From Inhella inkyongensis (GTDB lineage: Bacteria; Pseudomonadota; Gammaproteobacteria; Burkholderiales; Burkholderiaceae_C), in NCBI RefSeq assembly GCF_005952805.1, contig NZ_CP040709.1:1-64000 (forward strand): a DNA stretch of 64,000 nt, written 5' to 3'. Below the pieces are notes generated by a model. That model was not told the origin of the DNA, searched no databases, and worked only from the letters and a program-made list of their open reading frames with translations. This document shows positions 19,312 to 28,154 of the stretch, in pieces (position 1 is the stretch's first letter; the number at the start of each line of letters is the position of its first letter). A program made the position numbers and the translations under genes.

Positions 19312-20859
19312 ATGTCGCAGCAGTCGTCCGCCAGCGGACGTGAATTTCCCTTCCCCGCCGGATTGACCGGGGTGTCGCTGACCGACCCCGAGGGTCGGAT
19401 TCGCTACTGCAACGCCGCCTTTGTGAACTTGAGCGGCCTCGCGGCCGAGGACTTGATCGGCCAGACCCACCGCCTGCTGCGCCACCCGGGCATGCCGCAG
19501 CAGGCCTTTGCCGACCTCTGGTCCACGCTCAAGAGCGGTCAGCCCTGGAGCGGCATCGTCAAGAACCGCCGCCCGGACGGCGACCATGTGTGGCTGCGCC
19601 TGAACGCCATTCCCGTGCAGGAAGGCCAACGCACCACCGGCTATCTGGCCGTGGCCACCCAGCCCAGCCGCGAGTCGGTGGCCGAGGCCGAGGCGGCCTA
19701 TCGGCAGATGCTGGTGGAACAAGGCCAGGGACGCTTGGTCCTCGGCCTGCGCGCCGGAGACCTGCAGCGCCTGGATGGCTGGGGACGGCTCAAGCGCGCT
19801 CTCAGCCTGGGGCCGCTGGGGCGTGCCGGCTTGATCCAGACCCTGGCCTGGCTTCCCGCACTGGCTGCGGCTCAGCAATTTGGCTTGGCCTCGGGGTGGA
19901 CGGCGCTGGCCGCTCTGGGCGCATTGGGCCTTTCGGCCTGGGCGGCACGCCGCCAGTTGTACGAGCCCCTGCAGCGCGTGATTGCCGATGCCAACCGACT
20001 GGCGGCCGGCGATCTGTCCTTCAAGGTCACGGTGGACGGGCAGGGGCCCATCCTGCACCTGCAGTTGGCACTGCGCCGGGTGTCCGCCAATGTGCGCGCC
20101 GTGGTGATGGACACGCGCAACGGCGTGCAGCATGTGCGCGACGCGGTGGCCGAGATTGCGCGCGGCAATCTGGACCTCTCGGCGCGCACCGAGTCGCAGG
20201 CCGGCAGCTTGGAAGAGACGGCGGCCTCGGTGGCCCAGATTCAGCAGACTGTGCAGCAGACGGCCGAGACGGCCGTCGAGGGCGCGCAGCGCGCCGATGC
20301 CAGCGCCCTGATTGCCGAGCGCAGCGATGCCGCCGTGCAAGCGGTGGTGGCTTCGGTGGATCAGATTGCGCAGTCCTCGCGGCGCATCGGCGACATCATC
20401 CAAGTGGTTGAGGGCGTCGCGTTCCAGACGAACATCCTGGCCCTGAATGCCGCGGTGGAGGCGGCGCGCGCCGGCGAGGCTGGGCGCGGCTTTGCCGTGG
20501 TGGCCGCTGAAGTGCGGTCGCTGGCGCAGCGCACCACCACGGCCGCGCGCGAGATCCGCAGCCTGGTGCAGGCATCCAGCGAGACCGTGCAACAGGGCAG
20601 CGAACGCACCAGCGAAGCACGGGCACGCATGGAGGAGGCCCTGGGCGCCGTGCGCGAGCTCAGCCAGTTGCTGGGCAGCATCCGCGCCACCGCCAGCGAG
20701 CAGCAAAGTGGCATCGGGCAGATCAGCCAGGCCATCGGCCAGATCGACGGCATCACCCAGCAAAACGCGGCCATGGTGGAAGAAATTGCGGCCTCGGCCC
20801 AGGCCCTGCAAGCCCAGGTGGCCGAGGTCAGCGCCTCGGTCGCCCTGTTCAGGCTCTGA
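19312..20859 (+). CDS. PAS-domain methyl-accepting chemotaxis receptor (Aer-like)
   Basis: The 515-residue receptor has an N-terminal PAS domain (about residues 15-120; [37 protein letters not shown]). Two closely spaced hydrophobic segments follow (about 165-215), then HAMP-like helices. The MCP signalling hairpin is [24 protein letters not shown]. The layout resembles Aer, which senses redox through PAS-bound FAD, but no flavin-specific residues can be confirmed here. ATG 19312 has TGGAG eight bases upstream. No chemotaxis kinase genes are nearby. Confidence 0.93.
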   Translation: MSQQSSASGREFPFPAGLTGVSLTDPEGRIRYCNAAFVNLSGLAAEDLIGQTHRLLRHPGMPQQAFADLWSTLKSGQPWSGIVKNRRPDGDHVWLRLNAIPVQEGQRTTGYLAVATQPSRESVAEAEAAYRQMLVEQGQGRLVLGLRAGDLQRLDGWGRLKRALSLGPLGRAGLIQTLAWLPALAAAQQFGLASGWTALAALGALGLSAWAARRQLYEPLQRVIADANRLAAGDLSFKVTVDGQGPILHLQLALRRVSANVRAVVMDTRNGVQHVRDAVAEIARGNLDLSARTESQAGSLEETAASVAQIQQTVQQTAETAVEGAQRADASALIAERSDAAVQAVVASVDQIAQSSRRIGDIIQVVEGVAFQTNILALNAAVEAARAGEAGRGFAVVAAEVRSLAQRTTTAAREIRSLVQASSETVQQGSERTSEARARMEEALGAVRELSQLLGSIRATASEQQSGIGQISQAIGQIDGITQQNAAMVEEIAASAQALQAQVAEVSASVALFRL

Positions 20860-21648
20860 TCACTGGCAGGCCGCCGGGCGTTGGGTCTGGCGGCGAGCGC
20901 GCTCGCACATCCCCAGCCAGAAGGCCTTCACAAAATCGGGATGGCGCTCGTACAGCGCCTGGCTGGTGGGCGCAAAGTAGCGCACCACCTGTAAAGGTGG
21001 CTCCAAAACCTGCACAGCGGGCTCTGCCACCAGCTCTGACGCACTGAACACTTGGCGCACACCCAGCACCAGGTCGATGCGGCCCGCTCGCAGCTTCGCC
21101 AAGTTGGCGCGATGGGTGGGCGCCGCCTCCATCGGCAGCCGCCGCTCGCGCGCCACCGACTCTTCGATGGAGCCCGTGACGATGCCCACTTTGCGCACCA
21201 CTTGCCCCGCCGCACCACCGCGCGGCTCCACCAGTCCAAAGAGCACCACATCGGTGGTCAAGAGGGCCAGCCGATCGTCCAGGCTGCCATCGGCGCGATG
21301 AGGGAATCGCATCGTCAGCTCGCGCTCGGGCAGATGAGCAAAGCCCACAGCGATCTGCACCGCATCCACCGCCATCTGCTGCGCGGTGCGTCGGAAGGGG
21401 CCGCGCGTAAGGCTGGCCTCGCAGCCCAGCTCGGCCAAGGTTTGGCGCACCCACTCCACCGCCCAGCCGGGCTTGGGCGTGGCGAACTGGGTGCCGTTGC
21501 CGTACAAGAAAGGCGGGAATTCGCCATCCAGAAAGCTCACGACCAGAGGCTGCGGGCAGGCGACTGCGGCCCGGGCCACGCCGGGAAGAAGGCCAAGGCC
21601 CAAGCCCAGCCCCAGGGCTACCATCCAGACACGCACCCGCAAGCTCAT
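20860..21648 (-). CDS. Orphan periplasmic binding-like protein, subfamily A (copy 2)
   Basis: The 262-residue exported protein has a signal ending near GVARAAVA, then CPQPLVVSFLDGEFPPFLYG and FPHRADGSLDDRLAL. It shares four Cys positions with copies 1 and 3, including one in MCERARR and the penultimate residue (AACQ). Its stop codon abuts that of the chemotaxis receptor (TGATCA), so the genes converge with no gap. No transporter genes adjoin. The ligand is unknown. Confidence 0.75.
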   Translation of the reverse strand: MSLRVRVWMVALGLGLGLGLLPGVARAAVACPQPLVVSFLDGEFPPFLYGNGTQFATPKPGWAVEWVRQTLAELGCEASLTRGPFRRTAQQMAVDAVQIAVGFAHLPERELTMRFPHRADGSLDDRLALLTTDVVLFGLVEPRGGAAGQVVRKVGIVTGSIEESVARERRLPMEAAPTHRANLAKLRAGRIDLVLGVRQVFSASELVAEPAVQVLEPPLQVVRYFAPTSQALYERHPDFVKAFWLGMCERARRQTQRPAACQ

Positions 21649-21662
21649 CGATCGGGCCCTCC

Positions 21663-22721
21663 TCAGGGCAACAGGCGCAATTGCTGCGCCGCCTGCTGCA
21701 GACTTTCGGCATCGACACCGCCCAGCTCAAAGGCCTTGAGTGGCCTGTCCTTGGGCAGGGAGCGGCGGTAGCAGGGATCGTAATGACGCTCCATGACACT
21801 TTGGAACAGCGCGTCGGCATCACCCGCTTCGGCCAGGGTTTGCCACTGCGCCAGGGTCTCGCCACCGACCAAGGGCTTGAGCGGCTGGAGCTTGTCCACC
21901 AAGGCCTGGGGCTGTAGGCGGAAGTGCGCATAGTCCTCGCGGCAGACCTGCACCCGCACGGGCATCGGTGCACTCACATCCCAGGCCGGCGCACAGCGCA
22001 AGGCCTGGTAGAGCGAGTCGGGCAACTGCACATTGCCGATCTTCTTGCTTTCGCTCTCAGCCCACACCGGGCGTGTGGGGTCCAGGCTGCGCAATTCGGC
22101 CTGCAGGGCGGAATCAAAGCACTTCTGAGTGGGCTGCGGCTGGCCCGGCAGCGAGCCCAGCAGAGAGCCCCGATGGCGGGCCAGACCTTCCAGGTCCACA
22201 ACCTGCTCACCGGCCTCGCGCAGTGCCTGCAGCAGCCGCGTCTTGCCGCAGGCCGTCACGCCCGCCAGCACCTTCCACTGAAACTGGGTGGGCAGCACGG
22301 CCAAGGAATCACGCACCCAGGCGCGATAGGCCTTCCAGCCGCCCGGCAGCACATCCACTGGGTAGCCGATATTGCGCAGCGGCTCGGCCCAGGCGCGGCT
22401 GCGCTTGCCGCCGCGGAAGCAATACACCAGCAGGCGCTCACGCGGGCCGTACTGCGCAATCACTTCGCCGATGTGGCGCGCCGCATTGCGCAGCGCGTAC
22501 TGCGCCCCCACCAGATAGGCCTGATGCGGGTTGTGCTTGTGCAGCGTACCGACCTCGGCGAATTCCTCCTGACTGACGATGGGCAGGTTCAGCGCACCGG
22601 GAATGTGGTCCTCGGCGAACTCCTTGGGCGTGCGCGCATCGATGATCAGCGTGTAGTCGCCAAAGGGGCGGATGCCGGGCGGGTGGGGCAATTCGGTCAT
22701 AGGGTGGGCAGTGTCGGGCAT
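21663..22721 (-). CDS. mnmH: tRNA 2-selenouridine synthase
   Basis: MnmH (SelU) converts 2-thiouridine at the wobble position of certain tRNAs to 2-selenouridine, using selenophosphate. The 352-residue protein has an N-terminal rhodanese domain (DARTPKEFAEDHIPGALNLP) with the sulfur/selenium-carrying Cys in VYCFRGGKRSRAW. A P-loop domain follows (GVTACGKTRLLQAL). The start could be ATG 22721 or 22700 (MTELP); neither has a clear ribosome site. The required selenophosphate could come from the SelD homologue at 48550-49590. Confidence 0.92.
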   Translation of the reverse strand: MPDTAHPMTELPHPPGIRPFGDYTLIIDARTPKEFAEDHIPGALNLPIVSQEEFAEVGTLHKHNPHQAYLVGAQYALRNAARHIGEVIAQYGPRERLLVYCFRGGKRSRAWAEPLRNIGYPVDVLPGGWKAYRAWVRDSLAVLPTQFQWKVLAGVTACGKTRLLQALREAGEQVVDLEGLARHRGSLLGSLPGQPQPTQKCFDSALQAELRSLDPTRPVWAESESKKIGNVQLPDSLYQALRCAPAWDVSAPMPVRVQVCREDYAHFRLQPQALVDKLQPLKPLVGGETLAQWQTLAEAGDADALFQSVMERHYDPCYRRSLPKDRPLKAFELGGVDAESLQQAAQQLRLLP

Positions 22722-22757
22722 CGCCGCACAATCCGGGCTTTTGAATCGGAGACCCCC

Positions 22758-23159
22758 ATGCACAGCCAGCCCCAACTCAGCCTTGCCGACGCCCAGCGCA
22801 TTTGTGCCGCCGCTCGGGCCAAAGCCGTGGCCGAGGGCTGGACAGTGGTGATCGCCATCGTCGACGACGGCGGCCATCTGATGCTGCTGGAACGCGCCGA
22901 CGGCACGCAAAAGGCCTCGGTCGTGGTGGCCCAGGAGAAGGCCAAGACCGCCATCCTGTTCAAGCGCCCCACCAAGGCGCTGGAAGACGCGGTGGCCAGC
23001 GGCCGCCAGGTGATGCTGGCCCTACCGGGCGCCACCCCCATCGAAGGCGGCCTGCCGTTGGTGACGGCGGAGGGCCACTACGTGGGCGCGATTGGCGTCT
23101 CCGGCGTACTCAGCAGCCAAGACGGCCAGGTGGCCGCAGCCGGCGTGGCCGCGCTGTAA
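22758..23159 (+). CDS. GlcG/HbpS family heme-binding-like protein
   Basis: The 133-residue protein matches the GlcG/HbpS (DUF336) family: WTVVIAIVDDGGHLMLLERADG, then PGATPIEGGLPLV and VGAIGVSGV. Some members bind heme or corrinoids, many are of unknown role. ATG 22758 has GGAG nearby. It is divergent from mnmH with a 36-base gap and is followed by the DUF1801 gene. Confidence 0.85.
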   Translation: MHSQPQLSLADAQRICAAARAKAVAEGWTVVIAIVDDGGHLMLLERADGTQKASVVVAQEKAKTAILFKRPTKALEDAVASGRQVMLALPGATPIEGGLPLVTAEGHYVGAIGVSGVLSSQDGQVAAAGVAAL

Positions 23160-23171
23160 AGCGGAGGCAGC

Positions 23172-23627
23172 ATGCAGTCACAGGCCGTCAGCGTCGACCA
23201 GTACCTGATTGAGCTGCCGCCCGAGCGCCAAGCGCCCATGCGTCAGCTGCGCGAACTGCTGCGTGCCCGGCTGCCAGCGGGATTTGAGGAATGCATGGCC
23301 TATGGCATGCCCGCCTATGTGGTGCCACACCGCCTCTATCCCGCCGGCTATCACTGCAACCCCAAGCTGCCCCTGCCCTTCATCTCGCTGGCCTCGCAGA
23401 AGCAAGCCATCACGCTTTATCACATGGGCCTGTACAGCGACGGTGAGTTGTTGGCCTGGTTTCAGACCGAGCACGCCCGGGTCAGCAGCCGCAAGCTGGA
23501 CATGGGCAAGTGCTGCGTGCGCTACAAGAAGGCCGAGCACATCCCGTTCGAGTTAATCGGCGACTTGGTGTCGCGTTGGACACCGCAAGATTGGATCCAG
23601 CGCTACGAGGCGCAGATTCAGCGCTGA
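23172..23627 (+). CDS. DUF1801 domain protein
   Basis: The 151-residue protein has the YdhG-like DUF1801 fold: ERQAPMRQLRELLRARLPAGFEECMAYGMPAYV and a later KLDMGKCCVRYKKAEHIPF. The family's function is not established. GGAGG precedes the ATG, and the gene is 12 bases after the GlcG-like gene, so they are probably co-transcribed. Confidence 0.8.
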   Translation: MQSQAVSVDQYLIELPPERQAPMRQLRELLRARLPAGFEECMAYGMPAYVVPHRLYPAGYHCNPKLPLPFISLASQKQAITLYHMGLYSDGELLAWFQTEHARVSSRKLDMGKCCVRYKKAEHIPFELIGDLVSRWTPQDWIQRYEAQIQR

Positions 23628-23628
23628 G

Positions 23629-24432
23629 ATGGTTCGCGCAGCGCGTCAGAGTCTGCTGGTCCTGAGCATGAGCTGGCTCGTCGGCCTGCCCTGTGTCGCT
23701 CAGACCTCGATGCCGCCCTGCCCGCAACCCTTGCGTGTGGCCTTTCTGAATTGGGACAGCCCGCCCCTTTTGATGGGCAACGGGGCTGAGTTCGCCGATC
23801 CGCCCGGGCTGGCGGTGGAGCTGACACGCCAGGTGCTGGCGCGCATGGGATGCAGCCCGGTCTTTTCGCGCGCGCCCCTGCGGCGGCTGCATCGCGATCT
23901 GGAGCTGGGCGAGTTGGACCTGGTGGTGGGCATCGGCCACTCGTCCGAACGCGCGCAACACTTGGCCTTTCCGCTGCGCAGCGACGGCAGCCTCAACGCC
24001 CGCCTCGCTCTGGCCCAGGCCCCCGTGGTGCTGCTGGTGCGCCAGGAGGCCCAGACCCGTCCGCGTTGGGACGGCCAAAAGCTGCTGCCCCGCGGGGCCC
24101 GGATTGGGGTGATTCAAGGATCCATCGAAGAGACGCTGGCGGAGCAACAAGGCTGGACGCTGGAACGTTCGCCCCACCGTGAAGCCAGCCTGACCAAACT
24201 GCGTCGCGGTTTGATCGATGCCGTGCTGACCAATTTGTTCTCCGTGTCCAAAGCCGAACGCGAGCGCGAGCCCGCGCTCGTGGTGTTGGAGCCCCCCTTG
24301 CACCGGGCGCTTTATTTCGCGCCGGTTCGGCCAGCCTTGCTGAAGGAACACCCGGCCTTCGTAGAAGCGTTCTGGCTCCGCTTATGCCAAGCCGCACGCA
24401 GCGCGCTGGCGCCGCAGCAGCCCTGCCAGTAA
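23629..24432 (+). CDS. Orphan periplasmic binding-like protein, subfamily A (copy 3)
   Basis: The 267-residue exported protein has PCPQPLRVAFLNWDSPPLLMG after the signal and FPLRSDGSLNARLAL in the middle. Its four Cys correspond to copies 1 and 2, ending in PCQ. The start ATG lies one base after the preceding stop, so it is probably co-expressed with the DUF1801 gene. No transporter partner is seen. Confidence 0.75.
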   Translation: MVRAARQSLLVLSMSWLVGLPCVAQTSMPPCPQPLRVAFLNWDSPPLLMGNGAEFADPPGLAVELTRQVLARMGCSPVFSRAPLRRLHRDLELGELDLVVGIGHSSERAQHLAFPLRSDGSLNARLALAQAPVVLLVRQEAQTRPRWDGQKLLPRGARIGVIQGSIEETLAEQQGWTLERSPHREASLTKLRRGLIDAVLTNLFSVSKAEREREPALVVLEPPLHRALYFAPVRPALLKEHPAFVEAFWLRLCQAARSALAPQQPCQ

Positions 24433-24465
24433 CCCCGCCAATCACCCAATGACGATGGGCTGAAT

Positions 24466-25677
24466 TCAGGCCCGCAGCAAGTTCAGGGCCGCGCCCGAGA
24501 AGCGCGGGAACAGAGACGCCAGCGCTGCATCACGCAGCCCCAGATGCTGGGCCGCAATGCCCGAAAGCACCGCGCGGTAGTCGGTGGTGATGGCCAGGTC
24601 GCGGCCCTCGTGTCGGGCGCTGCGTTGCAGCCCCGGCCAGTCGCCCAGCACCCGGCCACCCGCCACCCGCCCGCCGAGCTGCCACAGCACATTGCCATGG
24701 CCGTGGTCGGTGCCACCGTTGCCGTTCTCGGCCACGGTGCGCCCAAACTCGCTGATCACGGTGACCACCGTGTCCTGCCACAGCGCGCCCAGATCCTGCG
24801 CCAGCACAGCCAGGCCCTGGCCCAGCGGCGCCAGGCGACCGGCCAGCTGCCCTTGGGCCGCACCCTGGCGCGCATGGGTATCCCAGCCGCCCAACTCCAG
24901 GCAGGCGAATTGCACGCCGGCGTCGGCACGCATCACACGCGCCAACCGTCGAGCGGTCTCCGGGAAGCCGCCGGGCAGGGGCGCGCCGCCATCGGCCTTG
25001 GGGTCCATCGACGGCGTCTCGGCCAGGGCCTGATCCAGTTGATCGCGCCCCATCTGCCCGTCCTTCCAGGCTTGGGCATAGCGAGGGTCCTGCGCGTACA
25101 GGCGCTCCAGCGCACCGGACAGGGCCGGGGCCTGGCTGCGCGAGCGCCGCGCACTCAAACCCGGCAGCGCCGCCACCTGCACCCCCACGCCACTGCCCTT
25201 GAAGAGCTTGGGCCTCGTGGCGCCGGTGTAGACCGCCTGCACCTGCTCGGCGCCGGCACGCAGGCCGATCAAGCGCGCCATCCAGCCGTCCGGCGTGGTC
25301 TTCACGCCAGGGGTGCCAGCCTCCAGTTCGTCCTGCGCTTCGAAGTGGCTGCGTCCCACCCCCGGCGCGCCGCAGGCATGCACAAAGCCCAACTGCCCGG
25401 CCGCCCACAGCGGCTGCAAGGCGGCCAGGGCCGGGTGCAGACCAAAGCGGCCATCGAGGTCGATCAGACCGCCCTCCAGGCCCGGACGGGGCAGCGCGAT
25501 GCTGGGGCGCTCGGCCCCGTACTCCGGCTCGGCATAGGGCGCGCACACCGACAAGCCGTCCACCGCCCCGCGTAGCAACACCACGACCCAGCGCGGTGGA
25601 TTGCCGGAGGGCGCCGCACGCAGCATCGAGGGCGCCAAGGCACCGGCGAACAACAAATGGCGACGAGAAAGTTGCAT
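24466..25677 (-). CDS. DUF1501 domain protein, exported
   Basis: The 403-residue protein belongs to DUF1501, a sulfatase-like alkaline phosphatase superfamily relative of unknown activity. The N-terminus (MQLSRRHLLFAGALAPSMLRA) is a Tat-like signal. GGWDTHARQG and TVISEFGRTVAENGNGGTDHG are the characteristic motifs, the latter with putative metal-binding residues. ATG 25677 has CGGAG upstream. DUF1501 genes are usually paired with DUF1800 genes, as here. Confidence 0.88.
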   Translation of the reverse strand: MQLSRRHLLFAGALAPSMLRAAPSGNPPRWVVVLLRGAVDGLSVCAPYAEPEYGAERPSIALPRPGLEGGLIDLDGRFGLHPALAALQPLWAAGQLGFVHACGAPGVGRSHFEAQDELEAGTPGVKTTPDGWMARLIGLRAGAEQVQAVYTGATRPKLFKGSGVGVQVAALPGLSARRSRSQAPALSGALERLYAQDPRYAQAWKDGQMGRDQLDQALAETPSMDPKADGGAPLPGGFPETARRLARVMRADAGVQFACLELGGWDTHARQGAAQGQLAGRLAPLGQGLAVLAQDLGALWQDTVVTVISEFGRTVAENGNGGTDHGHGNVLWQLGGRVAGGRVLGDWPGLQRSARHEGRDLAITTDYRAVLSGIAAQHLGLRDAALASLFPRFSGAALNLLRA

Positions 25678-25751
25678 TGAGCACTCCGGAGTGCAGGCAG
25701 GTTTCACTGGGCAGCCGCCGTGGAACCGGCTCGGCCGGGCCACTGGCGGCG

Positions 25752-25784
25752 CCCCCTTGAGGGGGAGGCGAGCCCTTGGCTCGC
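25752..25784. repeat. Palindromic intergenic repeat (two hairpins)
   Basis: CCCCC-TTGA-GGGGG (25752-25765) is followed by GCGAGCC-CTT-GGCTCGC (25768-25784). From memory, this type of sequence recurs between genes in many Burkholderiales genomes; that was not searched. It sits in the 120-base gap between the DUF1800 and DUF1501 genes. Confidence 0.55.
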
Positions 25785-25797
25785 TTCGGGGGTGGAC

Positions 25798-27207
25798 TCA
25801 TCCATTCTGGAAGTCGGGGGAGCCAAGGATGAGCGCGGCCTGCAGACGGGCGGGTTCCTGGCGCAAGGCGGCGCGCGTGGCGGGGCTGATGGCCGGCCCC
25901 AGGGTGTCCAGCAAACGCTCACCCGCCTCGGCCCCCAGACCCGCGCGCTGGGCCACGCGGGCGGCCAACTCGGCACGCCGTGCCAGGGCCTCGGGGTCCA
26001 GCCAGGCCTCGCGGGTGGGCTTCCAGCCATCGGGCGTGACGCAGCCAAACAGCGGCTGACCCAGCTGGCGCAGGGCGGCCAGGGTGGGTGACCAGTCGCT
26101 CGGGGTGATGGAACAGGCGCGCAACATCGAGATCACAAAGCGCTGCGGCGTCTTGAACTGCGCGCCCACAAGCTCCGACGCACAAGCCACTGGGTGGCGC
26201 AACAGGGCCGTGACGGTGGCGCGCAGATCGCCATCGCTCTTCAAGAAGGCCTGGGCGGTGGCCTGCACCAAATCAGCATCGGGCGCATCGGCCACGAAGT
26301 GCTGCGCCAGCTTGAAGGCGATGCGTTCGGCGGTCTTGGGGTGACGGGCCAGCTGATCCAGCACCCATTCGCCCTGGGCCTCGCCATGGCCCGGCACGGT
26401 CTGGCCCAGCCATGTCTTGGGACCCTCGTCATGACGCCGCACATCGAAGCGGAAGCGCGCATCGCCGCGCCGCAGATCAAAGGTCCAGCCGGTGAGCACA
26501 CGGGCCAGCTCGGTCACATCGCGCTGCGCATAACCACCGTCCACTCCCAGGGTGTGCAGCTCCATCAGCTCGCGGGCGTAGTTCTCGTTCAAGCCCTGCA
26601 CCCCGTTCCGGCCGCTGAAGCCGGGCCGCGCCGACAGGAAGTTGTCCAGGTAGAACAGCATGGCCGGATGGCGTGCCACCGCCCCGAGCAAATCGCGAAA
26701 ACGCCCCCACACATGGGGTCGGATGGCCTGCGCTTCGTAATCCGCCACCATCACCCGGCACAGGCCCTTGCCGATGAAGACGTTGAAATGGTTGAACCAG
26801 AAATCCACCAGTCGCTCTTCAAGCTGGCGCGGGCTTTCCAGCGCGCGCAGCAGCCGGGCCTGGGTGGCATCCAACAGGGCGCGCTGAACGATCTCGCGCC
26901 GCTCGGCATTGTTCTCGCCGGGGTCGCGTTGCTGTGCTGCGCGATAGGCCTGCAGACGCTCGCGCAGGCTGGGTTGCTGCGCGACATGGGCGTCCAGTCT
27001 GACCTGCAATTCGACCGGAATGGCCGGCAGGGCAAGCTGCTCCTCCAGCATCGGTTCCCAGCCGCGCACGCGCAACAGATCGCCGGGACGTGGCCCAAAA
27101 GCCAGTCGGTTCAGGGCATGCAGCGCCGGCCGTTCATCCAGGCGCATGGCCCGCAGCGGCAGGGCACTCAGCAGGGGCAGGGCGGCAAGCAGGGAGCGTC
27201 TTTGCAT
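25798..27207 (-). CDS. DUF1800 domain protein, exported
   Basis: The 469-residue protein is of the DUF1800 family, exported and of unknown activity. It has an N-terminal signal (MQRRSLLAALPLLSALPLRA), HALNRLAFGPRPGD, and the motifs VDFWFNHFNVF, NENYARELMELHTLGV and LARVLTGWTF typical of the family. ATG 27207 gives the best signal peptide; ATG 27219 is possible. It precedes the DUF1501 partner on the same strand. Confidence 0.88.
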   Translation of the reverse strand: MQRRSLLAALPLLSALPLRAMRLDERPALHALNRLAFGPRPGDLLRVRGWEPMLEEQLALPAIPVELQVRLDAHVAQQPSLRERLQAYRAAQQRDPGENNAERREIVQRALLDATQARLLRALESPRQLEERLVDFWFNHFNVFIGKGLCRVMVADYEAQAIRPHVWGRFRDLLGAVARHPAMLFYLDNFLSARPGFSGRNGVQGLNENYARELMELHTLGVDGGYAQRDVTELARVLTGWTFDLRRGDARFRFDVRRHDEGPKTWLGQTVPGHGEAQGEWVLDQLARHPKTAERIAFKLAQHFVADAPDADLVQATAQAFLKSDGDLRATVTALLRHPVACASELVGAQFKTPQRFVISMLRACSITPSDWSPTLAALRQLGQPLFGCVTPDGWKPTREAWLDPEALARRAELAARVAQRAGLGAEAGERLLDTLGPAISPATRAALRQEPARLQAALILGSPDFQNG

Positions 27208-27356
27208 GGACGCAAGCATCGCGCGTAGAGCTTGCTGCTTGACACCTGCTATGCAAAGAAATGTGGCTTTCGGGACCCCTCAATAAAGTCGCTACATTGC
27301 GACCCGCCTCGCAGGGAGCGAGGTGTTCATACGCACAACCCACAGGGAGTCGATAC

Positions 27357-27644
27357 ATGCCTCAGAAGAAGTTCACCCCATCTCTTATCCTGGTCGCCGG
27401 CCTGCTGTCTTGCATCGGACTGACGGCATGCAGTAGCACCCAAACCACCACCGTGGCCAGCGGCGAGGGGGCGAATGAAGAAAAAGTGATCTGCGATCGC
27501 GAAACGCCGACGGGCACCAATCTGCCCAAGACGCGCTGCCGCACCAAGGCACAGATCGATGCGGAGCGCAGGGCTTCGCAAGACCTGGTACAACGGATTC
27601 AAGAACGTCAGAGTATTGAGTCCAACAAGAAGATCGGGGACTGA
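27357..27644 (+). CDS. Small lipoprotein, unknown function
   Basis: The 95-residue product has a lipoprotein signal with LTAC (Cys 25). The mature part has a Ser/Thr stretch, two Cys (VICDRE, KTRCRTK) that could pair, and a charged helical tail. I do not recognise a family. A TTGACA hexamer at 27239-27244 could be a -35 element, but no clear -10 follows. The stop abuts the convergent DUF1697 stop. Confidence 0.7.
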   Translation: MPQKKFTPSLILVAGLLSCIGLTACSSTQTTTVASGEGANEEKVICDRETPTGTNLPKTRCRTKAQIDAERRASQDLVQRIQERQSIESNKKIGD

Positions 27645-28154
27645 TCAGCCCGCCGCACACTGTGCCAGCACAGCCCGCAAGGTGTTGAGATTGCGCGCCG
27701 TACCCGCCTCGACGCCCGAAATGCGCAGCATGGATCGCCCGACCCCGCTGGGGTAGTGCACCCAAAGCTCGCGCCCCATCAGCTGCCAAGCCTCGTCCTG
27801 CTGCCCGTGCGCCCGCAATGCCTCGACAGGCGGCGCGGACAGCAGGGTCACCAGGACCTGGTTCGGCAGACCTTCGGAAAAGGGATTGGCCGCCAGCAAG
27901 GCTTCTAGCTCGGCGGGGCTGCGCATCAGCACCCCCACCGGCTTGCCCGCATAGGCGGCCAGCCGCGCCTCAAGGCGCGCGCCGGCCGCCTCGGCACTCA
28001 AGTCGGACTCAAACAGCAGATTGCCGCTGGCGATGTAGGTGCGCGGGTTCTGAAAGCCCAGCTCAAGGGCAAGAGCCTTGAGCTCGGCCATCGGCAGCTT
28101 GCCCGTGCCGCCCACATTGACGGCCCGCAAAAAGACGATGTGGGTCGCGCTCAC
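27645..28154 (-). CDS. DUF1697 domain protein
   Basis: The 169-residue protein matches DUF1697: HIVFLRAVNVGGTGKLPMAELKALA, TYIASGNLLFES and NLNTLRAVLA. The function is unknown. Its ATG overlaps the stop of the upstream PepF-like peptidase gene (ATGA), so it is translationally coupled to it. Confidence 0.88.
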   Translation of the reverse strand: MSATHIVFLRAVNVGGTGKLPMAELKALALELGFQNPRTYIASGNLLFESDLSAEAAGARLEARLAAYAGKPVGVLMRSPAELEALLAANPFSEGLPNQVLVTLLSAPPVEALRAHGQQDEAWQLMGRELWVHYPSGVGRSMLRISGVEAGTARNLNTLRAVLAQCAAG

